Assembly: GCF_003217255.1 (NCBI RefSeq)
Contig: NZ_QJTE01000001.1
Coordinates: 558,001-622,000 of the forward strand
From: Pseudoroseicyclus aestuarii
GTDB taxonomy: Bacteria; Pseudomonadota; Alphaproteobacteria; Rhodobacterales; Rhodobacteraceae
DNA: 64,000 nucleotides
Direction: 5' to 3'
Part shown: piece by piece, positions 9,197-17,809 of the stretch
How positions within the stretch are numbered: the first letter of the stretch is position 1
Layout: the number at the start of each line of letters is the position of its first letter
The notes under the pieces: model-generated
Seen by the model: the letters and a program-made list of their open reading frames with translations, nothing else
What the model was told of the DNA's origin: nothing
Databases searched by the model: none
Program-made: the position numbers and the translations under genes

Positions 9197-9240
9197 CCTT
9201 GTCAGTGACTGACATTGGGATATGTCAGTCACTGACAAGG
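9197..9240. promoter_or_regulatory. Double-palindrome operator between tetR and SDR genes
   Basis: A perfect 19-bp inverted repeat (9197-9215 and 9222-9240) is separated by TGGGAT. Each arm is itself a palindrome: TGTCAGTGACTGACA at 9200-9214 and TGTCAGTCACTGACA at 9223-9237, with centres 23 bp apart. This is the expected form of a site for two TetR dimers. Confidence 0.85.
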
Positions 9241-9279
9241 ATCATAGGATCGGCGTCACCAAGCGCAAGGAGATCGATC

Positions 9280-10167
9280 ATGCGTGTTTTTCTGACGGGG
9301 GCGAGCGGCTGGATCGGCTCGATGATCGCGAGGGACCTTCTCGCGGCGGGCCATTCTGTCACGGGACTGACGAGCAAGCCGGGCAAGGCAGAGGCGCTGG
9401 GCGCCGCGGGGGTGACGCCGCTGGTCGGGACGTTGCAGGATACCCATGTCCTGCGGCGCGGCGCCGAGGATGCGGAGGGGATCATCCACACGGCCTTCGG
9501 GCTCGATATCTCGAGGATCGCTGATCTCGCCGCCGAAGACGCAGCCGCGATCGAGACCTTCGGCGAGGTCTTCGCGGGATCGAGCCGGCCGATCGTCGTG
9601 ACCAGCGGCTTTCTGAACGTGACGGGCGGCAAGACCCTTGAGGACGAGCGGCCGGAGGTTCTGCCGGACTTCCCGCGCGCCTCGGAGCAGACCGCCTTTG
9701 CGCTCGCGGGTCGCGGCGTCCATGCCAGCGTCGTCCGCAACCCGCGGTCCGTGCATGGGCAGGGCGAGAAACACGGCTTCGTGCCGATGCTGGCTGCCGT
9801 CGCGCGCGACAAGGGCGTCTCGGCCTATATCGGCGAGGGGCAGCAGATGTGGCCTGCCGTCCATCGCCTCGACGCGGCGCGCCTTTACCGCCTGGCGCTG
9901 GAGCGCGGAGCACGGGGCGAAGCCTACCATGCCGTGGCGGAGGAGGGCGTGCCGTTCAGAGACATCGCCGATGCCATTGGCCGCCAGCTTGGCCTGCCGG
10001 CCGTGTCGCTGACACCCGAGGAGGCCGAGGCGCACTTCGGGCCGCTGGCGATCTGGGTCGCGAACCACGGCCCCGCCTCGAACGCCTGGACGAGGGAAAC
10101 GCTTGGCTGGCATCCCGAACAGCCCGGCATCGTGGAGGATGTCGAGCAGCCCGGCTACCTGGGCTGA
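9280..10167 (+). CDS. NAD(P)-dependent SDR-type epimerase/oxidoreductase
   Basis: 295 residues. An extended-type short-chain dehydrogenase/reductase with the Rossmann motif TGASGWIG at 6-13. Around 106-113 it reads VVTSGFLN where many SDRs have the catalytic Ser, and the YxxxK pair typical of the family is not obvious: SEQTAFAL occupies the region. This resembles the atypical SDR (NmrA/extended) branch. AAGGAG lies 7 nt before ATG 9280, the only good start. It is transcribed divergently from tetR across the double operator, so it is probably induced when the repressor is released. Substrate unknown. Confidence 0.82.
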   Translation: MRVFLTGASGWIGSMIARDLLAAGHSVTGLTSKPGKAEALGAAGVTPLVGTLQDTHVLRRGAEDAEGIIHTAFGLDISRIADLAAEDAAAIETFGEVFAGSSRPIVVTSGFLNVTGGKTLEDERPEVLPDFPRASEQTAFALAGRGVHASVVRNPRSVHGQGEKHGFVPMLAAVARDKGVSAYIGEGQQMWPAVHRLDAARLYRLALERGARGEAYHAVAEEGVPFRDIADAIGRQLGLPAVSLTPEEAEAHFGPLAIWVANHGPASNAWTRETLGWHPEQPGIVEDVEQPGYLG

Positions 10168-10202
10168 GGCACGTCAGGCCCTCGCAATCGCTGCCGGCCC
10201 GC

Positions 10203-10958
10203 CTACCGCGGTGCGGCAGCGAGGGCGGCGATGATGGGGCAGAAATCCTCTGCCTTCAGGCTGGCCCCGCCGACGAGCGCGCCGTCGACCTGGGGCAGCG
10301 CGAAGAGCGCCTCTGCATTCGCCGCCTTGACCGAGCCGCCGTAGAGCAGCGGGATCGCCTCGGCCGCATCGCCAAGGCGCCGCAGCAGCGCGCGGCGGAT
10401 CGCGCCGTGCATCCGTTCAATCGTTTCGGCATCGGCGCTGCGGCCGGTGCCGACCGCCCAGACCGGCTCGTAGGCGAAGACGGTGTTGTGGGGCCCCGCG
10501 CCATCGGGGACCGATCCCTCGACCTGCGCGGTGACAAAGGCCTCGGCCTCGCCGGCATCGCGCACCGCCTCATCCTCGCCGACGCAGAGCACCGTGACCA
10601 GCCCGGCGGCCCAGGCGCCCTCGGCCTTGGCGCGGACCTGCGCATCGCTCTCGCCGTAGGCGGCGCGGCGCTCGGAATGGCCGAGGATGACGTGGGTTGC
10701 GCCGGCCTCGCGCAGCATGGCGGCCGAGAGATCGCCGGTATGGGCCCCGCCCGCGGCGGCATGGCAGTCCTGCGCCCCCACAAGGGCGGCGGTGCCCTCC
10801 AACGCCCGTGCGACTTCTGCAATCAGGGTGGCCGGGGGGCAGATCAGGACATCGGCCCCGGTCATGTCCTTCGCGCCGTCCGCAATGGCCCGCGCCTGCG
10901 CCACATCGGCCAGATGACCGTTCATCTTCCAGTTCGCCACGGCAAGTCTTTGGCGCAT
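10203..10958 (-). CDS. tpiA: Triosephosphate isomerase
   Basis: 251 residues from ATG 10956-10958 (MRQRLAVANWKMNG). It interconverts dihydroxyacetone phosphate and glyceraldehyde 3-phosphate in glycolysis and gluconeogenesis. Catalytic residues are all present: Lys11 in NWKMNG, His94 in ILGHSERR and Glu164 in AYEPVWAVGTG, with the phosphate-binding YGGSVK near the C-terminus. Length is normal. It converges with the SDR gene, leaving 35 nt between the stops, and appears to be transcribed alone. Confidence 0.97.
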   Translation of the reverse strand: MRQRLAVANWKMNGHLADVAQARAIADGAKDMTGADVLICPPATLIAEVARALEGTAALVGAQDCHAAAGGAHTGDLSAAMLREAGATHVILGHSERRAAYGESDAQVRAKAEGAWAAGLVTVLCVGEDEAVRDAGEAEAFVTAQVEGSVPDGAGPHNTVFAYEPVWAVGTGRSADAETIERMHGAIRRALLRRLGDAAEAIPLLYGGSVKAANAEALFALPQVDGALVGGASLKAEDFCPIIAALAAAPR

Positions 10959-11054
10959 CGCGCGATCTCCCCCCTCAAGGCCCTCGGGAAGGCTAGCAGC
11001 CGCCGGGGGGCGGGCCAAGCGGCCCGGCGTTGGTGGGCGGCGGCGCCACGGGCC

Positions 11055-11402
11055 TCAGACCGCGAACTTCACCGACTCGCCGCAGCCGCAGGCATCGACG
11101 ACATTGGGATTGCGGAACTTGAAACCGGATTCGAGCAGGCTGGTCTCGTAGTCGATCTCGGTGCCGAAGAGGAACATCTGCGCCATGGGCGCGATCAGCA
11201 CCCGCGCGCCGTCCTTTTCGACGACCTCGTCGTTGGGATCGGCCTCGTCGACATAGTCCATGGTGTATTCCATGCCCGCGCAGCCGCCCTTCTTGACGCC
11301 GATGCGCAGCCCCTGGTGACCGCCCTTCGCCATCAGCCGCGCGATCTGCTTGGCGGCCTCGGGGGTGACGCTGACGGGGGGATTGCCGGGGATCGAGAAC
11401 AT
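11055..11402 (-). CDS. HesB/IscA-type iron-sulfur cluster assembly protein
   Basis: 115 residues from ATG 11400-11402. The three invariant cysteines of A-type carriers are Cys41 (GGCAGMEY), Cys105 and Cys107 (ACGCGES). These proteins carry Fe-S clusters to apo-proteins as dimers. No suf/isc genes are adjacent, but a SufT/MIP18-type protein is encoded at 19278-19634. Whether it corresponds to ErpA, SufA or IscA cannot be settled from the sequence alone. Divergent from the YcaQ-type gene. Confidence 0.92.
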   Translation of the reverse strand: MFSIPGNPPVSVTPEAAKQIARLMAKGGHQGLRIGVKKGGCAGMEYTMDYVDEADPNDEVVEKDGARVLIAPMAQMFLFGTEIDYETSLLESGFKFRNPNVVDACGCGESVKFAV

Positions 11403-11509
11403 GGGCGGTCTCCTTCGCTTGGTGCCAATATAGGGGCAGGGCGCCGCGCACTCAACGGGGGTGGCGCCCCTGCGTCGCGGCCCTATGCTGCCATGCCGAA
11501 CGAGGGGCC

Positions 11510-12652
11510 ATGGCCAGAACACCGAAGACGGCAGAGATGGCGCGCCGCGACGCGCGGCGACACTGGATCGCGGCGCAGCGGCTGGACCGGCCCGCGCCCT
11601 TCGGCGCGGGGGCAGGGGCCGTGGCCGCCTGCGTGGCGCATCTGGGCTATGTGCAGATCGACACGATCAGCGTGATCGAGCGCTGCCATCACCATATCCT
11701 GTGGTCCCGCATCCCCGATTATACCCGCGCCGACCTCGCGCAGGCGCAAAGCCGCGACAGGTCGGTCTTCGAATACTGGACCCATGCGCTGTCCTACGTC
11801 GCCACGCAGGACTTCCGCTACTTCGTCCCCGAGATGAGGCGGCACCGGCGCGAGGCGGGCGGCTGGGACGCGGGGGCCCGGCGGCGGCAGATCCGCGCCA
11901 TGCTCAACCGGATCGAGGCCGAGGGGCCGCTGACCCTGTCGGACATCAAGGACGACCGGCTGGTCGAGAAGACCCATGCCTGGGCCAGCCGCAAGCCCAG
12001 CCGCACCGCCCTCCGCGCCGGCTTCTTCAACGGCGAACTGGCGATCTCCGCCCGCGAGGGGATGCTCAAGACCCACGAGCTGACCTTGCGCCATTTCGGC
12101 TGGGAGGCGCTGCCGAAACCTGCCACCCCGGCGCAGATCACCCGCTACAAGCTGGAGCGTGCGCTGCGGTCGCAGGGCATCATCAGCCTTGCCTCGGCCT
12201 GCTACATGGATGCCGCCGCCAAGCCCGATGTGCTCGCCCTGATCGAGCGCGAGGGGCGCGCGGGCCGCTTGGTCGAGCTGCGGATCGAGGGGCTGAAGGA
12301 TCGCCACTGGTGCCGCCCCGAGGTGCTGGAGGTTCCGCCCGCGGCGCCGGAGCTGGTGCATATCCTCTCGCCCTTCGATCCGCTGATCATCCAGCGCAAG
12401 CGCACCGAGGCGCTGCTGGGCTATGCCCATCTCTTCGAGGCCTATGTGCCGAAGGAGAAGCGGCAGATGGGGTATTTCACCCTGCCGGTCCTCGACGGTG
12501 ACGCGGTGATCGCCGCGCTCGACCTCAAGGCGGACCGGCAGGCCGGGCGGCTGCTGATCCAGGCCTGGCACTGGACCGGCCCCGGCGGCGAGGCGCATCG
12601 CCCCCGCGTGGAGGCGGCGCTGGAGCGGTTCGAGCACTTCCAGCTGGGCTGA
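11510..12652 (+). CDS. YcaQ-type DNA glycosylase (HTH_42 family)
   Basis: 380 residues. The family-defining QxD catalytic motif appears as GYVQID with Gln49 and Asp51, followed by RCHHHILWSR. Tandem winged-helix domains follow, and a beta-barrel-like C-terminus is expected around LSPFDPLI (residues 284-291). E. coli YcaQ (AlkX) unhooks interstrand crosslinks and excises bulky alkylated bases. By family this protein is a candidate alkylation/crosslink repair enzyme. The gene is transcribed divergently from the HesB gene and is followed after 62 nt by map on the same strand. Confidence 0.88.
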   Translation: MARTPKTAEMARRDARRHWIAAQRLDRPAPFGAGAGAVAACVAHLGYVQIDTISVIERCHHHILWSRIPDYTRADLAQAQSRDRSVFEYWTHALSYVATQDFRYFVPEMRRHRREAGGWDAGARRRQIRAMLNRIEAEGPLTLSDIKDDRLVEKTHAWASRKPSRTALRAGFFNGELAISAREGMLKTHELTLRHFGWEALPKPATPAQITRYKLERALRSQGIISLASACYMDAAAKPDVLALIEREGRAGRLVELRIEGLKDRHWCRPEVLEVPPAAPELVHILSPFDPLIIQRKRTEALLGYAHLFEAYVPKEKRQMGYFTLPVLDGDAVIAALDLKADRQAGRLLIQAWHWTGPGGEAHRPRVEAALERFEHFQLG

Positions 12653-12714
12653 GAGGCGGGACATGCGGCGCCCTGTCCGCTAAGAGGCCGGGGCGACAGC
12701 ATCGGGAGCGCGCC

Positions 12715-13467
12715 ATGACCATCACGCAGGACGACCAGCTTCAGGGGCTGAAACACATCGGCCGGATCGTCGCCAATGCGCTGCAGGCCATGGGGCGGGC
12801 GATGGTGGCGGGCATGACCACCGCCGAGCTGGACGAGATCGGTGCCGCGTATCTCGAGCGCGAGGGCGCGGTCTCGGCGCCGCAATCGACCTACGGCTTT
12901 CCCGGCGCGACCTGCATCAGCGTCAACGAGGAGATCGCCCATGGCATCCCCGGAGGCCGGGTCCTGAAGACGGGCGATCTGGTGAACATCGATGTCTCCG
13001 CCTCCAAGGGCGGCTACTTCGGCGATACCGGCGCGACCTTCCGCCTTGGGGCCGTGACGCCTGACCTCGACCGGCTGTGCCGGGACGGGAGGCGCGCGAT
13101 GGAGATCGGCGTCGCGCAGGTCGGCGCGGGCAAGCCGCTTGCCGGCATTGGCACCGCCATCGGCCGCTTCGCCGAGGGCCGCGGCTACACGCTGATCCGC
13201 AACCTCGCCAGCCACGGCATCGGCCGCGCCCTGCACGAGGAGCCGGGCGAGATCCCGACATGGCCCGACCGGGGCGAGCGGCGGCGCATCGCCCGCGGCA
13301 TGGTCATGACCGTCGAGCCCTTCCTGTCGAAGGGCGGGCTCTGGGCAGAGGGCGGCGACGAGGACGACTGGACGCTCTATGCCGACCCCCGCGCCCCGGC
13401 GGTGCAATACGAGCACACGGTCGTCGCCACCCGGGGCAAGCCCATCGTGCTGACGCTGCCGGGATAG
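12715..13467 (+). CDS. map: Methionine aminopeptidase, type I
   Basis: 250 residues. It removes the initiator methionine from nascent proteins. The pita-bread fold metal ligands are all present: Asp93 (NIDVSA), Asp104 (GDTGA), His167 (ASHGIGR), Glu201 (TVEPF) and Glu233 (QYEHT). His76 in EEIAHGIPG is the substrate-binding histidine. There is no N-terminal extension, as expected for class Ia. Rhodobacteraceae often carry more than one map copy, so this need not be the essential one. Confidence 0.95.
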   Translation: MTITQDDQLQGLKHIGRIVANALQAMGRAMVAGMTTAELDEIGAAYLEREGAVSAPQSTYGFPGATCISVNEEIAHGIPGGRVLKTGDLVNIDVSASKGGYFGDTGATFRLGAVTPDLDRLCRDGRRAMEIGVAQVGAGKPLAGIGTAIGRFAEGRGYTLIRNLASHGIGRALHEEPGEIPTWPDRGERRRIARGMVMTVEPFLSKGGLWAEGGDEDDWTLYADPRAPAVQYEHTVVATRGKPIVLTLPG

Positions 13468-13482
13468 ACCGGGAGCCGGCCA

Positions 13483-14316
13483 TCAAGCGACGCGCTCCTG
13501 CGTCAGAAGACGGGTCACGGCGTCCAGCGCGCGGCGCACGGGCGGCGTCTCGCGCGCGTCCTGATGGGCGACGATCCATTCGTCGTGGGCGATCTCGGCG
13601 ATATCCTCGGACAGGCGGACCAGACCGGGTTCGGCCTCGCCGACGAAGGTCGGCAGCACGATCCGCCCCAGCCCTGAAAGCGCCAGGTCCAGCATCAGCC
13701 GCCCTTCGGTGGCCGTGGTGACGATGCGGTCGGGGTGCGTCTCGGCCAGCCAGCGGTCGGATGGCGTCGTGGGCTGTCCCTCGGCCCGCCCGACGAAGCC
13801 GGCGACCTCCGGCCCCTTGCCGTAAACCGCGTACCCGATACGGGCGGTGCGCCGCCCGGCGAGCCAGGGCTGTTCGGGCCGCCGATTGCGGACTCCGATA
13901 TCGACCTGACGCCGCGCGATATCGAGGATGGCGTTGCCCGGCAGAAACTCCGGCGTCCAGCCGGCGCCGGGCCGCCAGACGTCCCCGATCCGCCGTGCCA
14001 GGAAGCGCGAGGTCCAGAAGCCCGCGGTGATGCGCACCCGCACCGGTGCGGCGCCCATGGCCCAGTCGCGTACCCGGTCCAGCGTGCGCGACAGCGGCTG
14101 CGCCGTCTCGGCCAGGGCGCGGCCATCGGGGGTGAGGGCATAGCCCTGCGCCCCGCGCAGGAACAGCCGCCGTCCCAGCTGCGCCTCGAGCGCGGCCATC
14201 CGCCGCGACAGGGTCGGCGCGCTGGTGCCGGTGGCCAGAGCCGCCCGCGCGAGCCCGCCCGTCTCGGCCAGCGCGAGGAACAGGAGCAGGTCGTCCGGGC
14301 GCGGCTCGTCTTTCAT
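13483..14316 (-). CDS. LysR-family regulator
   Basis: 277 residues. The N-terminal winged helix (DLLLFLALAETGGLARAA, TSAPTLSRRMAALEAQLGRRLF, about 9-52) is clear. The effector-binding half is short and diverged, with no ligand-specific motif. ATG 14314-14316 is the first good start. It is divergent from a small Arg-rich reading frame and does not neighbour an obvious target enzyme. Its stop lies 16 nt from the stop of the convergent map gene. Target and effector are unknown. Confidence 0.88.
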   Translation of the reverse strand: MKDEPRPDDLLLFLALAETGGLARAALATGTSAPTLSRRMAALEAQLGRRLFLRGAQGYALTPDGRALAETAQPLSRTLDRVRDWAMGAAPVRVRITAGFWTSRFLARRIGDVWRPGAGWTPEFLPGNAILDIARRQVDIGVRNRRPEQPWLAGRRTARIGYAVYGKGPEVAGFVGRAEGQPTTPSDRWLAETHPDRIVTTATEGRLMLDLALSGLGRIVLPTFVGEAEPGLVRLSEDIAEIAHDEWIVAHQDARETPPVRRALDAVTRLLTQERVA

Positions 14317-14332
14317 TTATGGAAGTCCCCTT

Positions 14333-14364
14333 TCGATAAGAACGGCTTCTGATGACTGTATCGA
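14333..14364. promoter_or_regulatory. Possible LysR operator
   Basis: TCGATA at 14333-14338 and TATCGA at 14359-14364 form an inverted repeat with a 20-nt spacer. It lies just upstream of the LysR start and of the small divergent frame. The spacing is longer than a classical T-N11-A site, so this is tentative. Confidence 0.3.
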
Positions 14365-14408
14365 CGGATATCGTGGGATCATCCTTCCAAATATGAAAGG
14401 CATTCGTC

Positions 14409-14618
14409 ATGCTCGTCAATACGGCATACCACGGGGACGGCCTTCGCAGCCTCAGCGAGCTGGAGGTGATCGCACGGCGCATAAAAAGCAGACGGCGCCG
14501 GATGAGGCGTCTCCGGCTGCTGCGCCTGCGGGCGGCGGTCTTCGGTCGGAGGCGCCTCAGGGCGCCGGGCGACCTCCCTCAGGCCGCGCCTTCGGCGGCG
14601 CTGGGCTGGGGAAAGTAG
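14409..14618 (+). CDS. Small arginine-rich protein, possible
   Basis: 69 residues beginning MLVNTAYHGDGLRSLSELEV. The middle (about 22-50) is almost entirely arginine and leucine, so the protein would be strongly basic and probably nucleic-acid or membrane associated. An AAAGG ribosome site (14394-14398) sits at good distance from the ATG. The 3-prime end overlaps the C-terminus of the MscS gene antisense by 40 nt. It is unlike any family I can name with confidence; DUF1127-like small basic proteins are a loose comparison. It could be a chance frame in G+C-rich DNA. Confidence 0.35.
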   Translation: MLVNTAYHGDGLRSLSELEVIARRIKSRRRRMRRLRLLRLRAAVFGRRRLRAPGDLPQAAPSAALGWGK

Positions 14619-16312
14619 CCGCCGCTCTCGCCTTCGAACTCTGCGGCCTTGATCAGCAGCTTCTCGCGGACCTCGCAGGACAGCGCCCAGGCGGTATCGG
14701 CGTTCGCGCAGGCCAGCGCGACCATGACCTCCTGCCCGAAGACGTCGTGATCCGTCACCGAGACGAAGTGGTTCTCGCGCTCCTGCAGCTCTTCGGGGTC
14801 CATGGCATCCACGATTTCGAAGAAGGCCTCGCGCAGCCGCTCGACCTTGGCGGTATGCGACAGGCGGATCTTGAAGAAGCGGATCATCTTGGGATCGGCG
14901 AGGGTCCAGTTCTCGAAGGGCTCGGAGACGAACTCCGACACCGGGACGACGATGCGCACGTCGGTCCATTCGCGCAGCTGGACATAGGTGAAGTTGATCC
15001 GCTCCACGTAACACAGGTGGTCGCGGTACATGATCTTGTCGCCGATCCGGGCGCTGCGGTTGAAGGCGATCTGCAGGCTGGACAGGATATTGCCCAGCAC
15101 CTGCCGCGCGGCAAAGCCGAAGACCAGTGTCAGTGCCCCGGCCGAGGCCAGCAGCGACAGCCCCAGCCCGCGGAACAGCTCTGCCCGGCTGAGGATGATC
15201 CCGAGGCCGAAGATCACCACCACGACGACCAGCACACGCCGGCCCGCGGCGATGTTCGTCGCGAGCTCACGCCTGTGCCCCTCGCGCGCGTCGAAAAGCG
15301 CGTCGCTGCTGGGGCTGATCAGACGGTCGAGGATCTCGTCCACCCCGTTCAGCAGGAAGACCAGCCCGGCGAGCGTGAAGCCGATGGTCCGAAGCGGCCC
15401 CAGCAGCATGTCGATGCGGCCCGAGAAAACGAAGTAGGTGCCCGTCAGCCAGGTCAGCGTCGCGGTGAAGGCAAAGACGATCAGCGGTCGCCGCGCCGCC
15501 CGCAGGAGGGAGGTCACGAGCTTGCCATTCGCGCGCGAGGCCAGCAGCCGCATCAGCCGGCTGGTCAGGACACCCGCGAGGACGGCGATGCCCAGCACGA
15601 GGGGCAGACCCAGAAGCTCCCACCGCATGAGGCCCCAAATCGCCTCCTGCCGCAGCTGTTCGGGCAGCGACATCTCGAGCGCGGTGGGGCCGTAGCGGTC
15701 GTGCAGCACCGGGATGTTCGCCACCGTCTGCCGCGAGATGACCCAGACCGGGTCTCCCTCGGGGGGGCGGACCCGGTTGAGGCGCAGTTCCACCGGACGG
15801 CCGCGCATCTCGACCGTGCCCAGCAGGATCGACCGCCGCGCCTGGCCCGCCATCGGGTTGTCCGACCGGGTCACGAGGGCATCGGGCCGGTCCGGCAGGT
15901 CGGACCAGTCCAGCACGACCTTGCGGTTCAGGATCTCGACCAGCTCGCGCGCGCGGCGCGAGCCTTCGAGCGGTTGCTCGGCCTCGTCGACGAAGCCGAG
16001 GTCCAGCAGATGCGCGGCGGGGCCCCAGGCCCGGGCCGCGTTCAGGTCGAGGAGCGCCTCCATCGTGCCCTGCGGCGTGCTCCGGTCAAGGTCGGCTGGT
16101 GCATCGCCCAGCCCGGCATTCAGCGCATCGACGTCGAAGGCGGGCGGTTCCGACGGATCGGGCGCAGCGGCGGAGCCGCTTTGCTCGCCCTCGCTGCCTT
16201 GGGTATCGGGGGGCAGGGATGCGCCCTGCGCGGCAGCGATCTGCGGCGCCAGAAGCAGCAGGACGAGGGAAAGGGTCCGCCAAAGGGCGAAAGGGCGTAT
16301 GATCCGGCGCAT
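14579..16312 (-). CDS. MscS-family mechanosensitive ion channel with periplasmic N-domain
   Basis: 577 residues. A signal sequence (cleavage near AAA-QG, residue 29) precedes a periplasmic region of about 200 residues. Several membrane segments follow, then the MscS core. The pore-lining helix is the Ala/Gly-rich stretch GALTLVFGFAARQVLGNILS around 395-415, followed by the beta domain (GDKIMYRD...YVERINFTYVQLREWTD) and the C-terminal cage domain. It releases solutes on hypo-osmotic shock. The N-terminal extension makes it a larger, YbdG/MscK-like variant rather than minimal MscS. It is monocistronic and converges with the small Arg-rich frame. Confidence 0.92.
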   Translation of the reverse strand: MRRIIRPFALWRTLSLVLLLLAPQIAAAQGASLPPDTQGSEGEQSGSAAAPDPSEPPAFDVDALNAGLGDAPADLDRSTPQGTMEALLDLNAARAWGPAAHLLDLGFVDEAEQPLEGSRRARELVEILNRKVVLDWSDLPDRPDALVTRSDNPMAGQARRSILLGTVEMRGRPVELRLNRVRPPEGDPVWVISRQTVANIPVLHDRYGPTALEMSLPEQLRQEAIWGLMRWELLGLPLVLGIAVLAGVLTSRLMRLLASRANGKLVTSLLRAARRPLIVFAFTATLTWLTGTYFVFSGRIDMLLGPLRTIGFTLAGLVFLLNGVDEILDRLISPSSDALFDAREGHRRELATNIAAGRRVLVVVVVIFGLGIILSRAELFRGLGLSLLASAGALTLVFGFAARQVLGNILSSLQIAFNRSARIGDKIMYRDHLCYVERINFTYVQLREWTDVRIVVPVSEFVSEPFENWTLADPKMIRFFKIRLSHTAKVERLREAFFEIVDAMDPEELQERENHFVSVTDHDVFGQEVMVALACANADTAWALSCEVREKLLIKAAEFEGESGGYFPQPSAAEGAA

Positions 16313-16519
16313 GTGATCCTTCGGCGTCTTTGGCCCCCGCCTTTCGTGTTAGCCCGCGCGGCCCGGCCGGACAAGGCTGGCGGCCGGCCCGTACGCTCCG
16401 GCACGCCCGCGGTGCTCGGCAGTGCGCCGCCTTCTGCCGCATCTGCTGCCGTGGGGCATCGCGCTTCGCGCGCGGGGGCTGTAGGATGCGGCCCAAATCG
16501 GAAACCGAGGGGCAGATCC

Positions 16520-17809
16520 ATGGCAAACCTTATCGTCAACGGCGGCGTGCCGCTGAACGGTCGCATCAGGCCGTCCGGCAACAAGAACGCGGTCCTGCCG
16601 ATGATGTGCGCGTCGCTGCTGACGGCAGAGCCGGTGACCTTCACCAATGTTCCCGACATCACTGATGTCGCAAAGATCGGTGCCTACTTCCGCGAGATCG
16701 GCTCCGAGGTGGAGCACGACGTGGAGGCCGGCACGCTGCGCCTGCACCACCCCAAGACGCTCGATCCGGCGGGGGCGGAGCATCTGCCGCTGGGCATCCG
16801 CTCGGCGGTGCTGCTGCTGGCGCCGGTGCTGCACCGCATGGGCCGCCTGCGCTTCGACGTCGATGCCAAGGGCTGCGCGCTGGGCATTCGCGAGATCGAC
16901 CCGCATATCGACACGCTGACGACCTTCGGCGCGGCGCTGGACAAGTCGGGCGGCATCGACCTGACGCTGAAGACCCGTCCCGAGGCGCGCTCGATCTGGG
17001 CGGAATATGCCTCCGTCACCGCGACCGAGACCTTCGCGATGATCGCCGCCGTGGCCGAGGGCACCAGCGTGCTGACCAATGCCGCCTCCGAGCCGCATGT
17101 GCAGGCGCTGTGCCGGATGCTCTCGGACATGGGCGCCGGGGTCGAGGGGATCGGCACCTCGCGTCTGACGATCAAGGGGCGCGACCGGCTGGGCGGCACC
17201 ACGCAGCGCGTGCCGGACGATCACCACGAGGTCGCGACCTTCCTCGCCTTCGGCGGCGTGACCGGCGGGCAGGTGACGGTCGAGACCGACATCATCGCCG
17301 AAATGCCGCTGATCCTCGAGCAGTTCGGCAAGCTGGGCCTTCAGTTCGAGACCCGCGAGGGTGAGGTCACGGTGACCGGCTGGACCCGACAGGTCACCCA
17401 GCCGCTGACCCAGCAGATGACCGCCAAGATCGAGGCCGCGCCATGGCCCTATTTCCCCGCCGATCTGCTGCCGCAGGCGGTGGGCGTGGCCGTGGGCTGC
17501 GAGGGCGACGTGATGTTCTGGAACAAGGTCTACGAGGGCGCCCTGGCCTGGAGTTCGGAGCTCGCCAAGTTCGGCGTGCGCGCGCATCTGTCGGACCCGC
17601 ACCGGCTGATCCTCTTCGGCGGCAACCGCCTGAAACCGGCCGAGGTCGAGGCGCCCTATATCATCCGCGTCGTCGTGGGCCTTGCCATTGCCGCGATGCA
17701 GATCGAGGGGCGGTCGAAGATCCTCAAGGCCGATCCGCTGCGCCGCGCGCATCCCAACCTGATCGAGAACCTCACGCGCCTTGGCGCCGATATCGCCTGG
17801 GAGGGCTAG
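16520..17809 (+). CDS. MurA-like UDP-N-acetylglucosamine 1-carboxyvinyltransferase (divergent)
   Basis: 429 residues, EPSP-synthase/MurA fold. It carries the substrate-site Lys22 (SGNKNA), a cysteine at 119 (KGCALGIREIDPH) matching the PEP-binding, fosfomycin-target Cys115 of E. coli MurA, and FPADL matching FPTDL with the catalytic Asp. Outside these motifs it differs from the Rhodobacter MurA I know (SGAKNA, GGCAIGARPVDLH). It is either a diverged MurA2-type paralogue for peptidoglycan precursors or a related enolpyruvyl transferase. GAGGGG precedes ATG 16520. Its stop shares CTAG with the DUF3307 gene. Confidence 0.82.
   Translation: MANLIVNGGVPLNGRIRPSGNKNAVLPMMCASLLTAEPVTFTNVPDITDVAKIGAYFREIGSEVEHDVEAGTLRLHHPKTLDPAGAEHLPLGIRSAVLLLAPVLHRMGRLRFDVDAKGCALGIREIDPHIDTLTTFGAALDKSGGIDLTLKTRPEARSIWAEYASVTATETFAMIAAVAEGTSVLTNAASEPHVQALCRMLSDMGAGVEGIGTSRLTIKGRDRLGGTTQRVPDDHHEVATFLAFGGVTGGQVTVETDIIAEMPLILEQFGKLGLQFETREGEVTVTGWTRQVTQPLTQQMTAKIEAAPWPYFPADLLPQAVGVAVGCEGDVMFWNKVYEGALAWSSELAKFGVRAHLSDPHRLILFGGNRLKPAEVEAPYIIRVVVGLAIAAMQIEGRSKILKADPLRRAHPNLIENLTRLGADIAWEG

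Noticed and set aside
14225-16519. Large open frame extending upstream of the murA-like gene
   Set aside because: It is antisense to mscS and compositionally an ORF shadow; the protein resembling MurA starts at ATG 16520 with a ribosome site.
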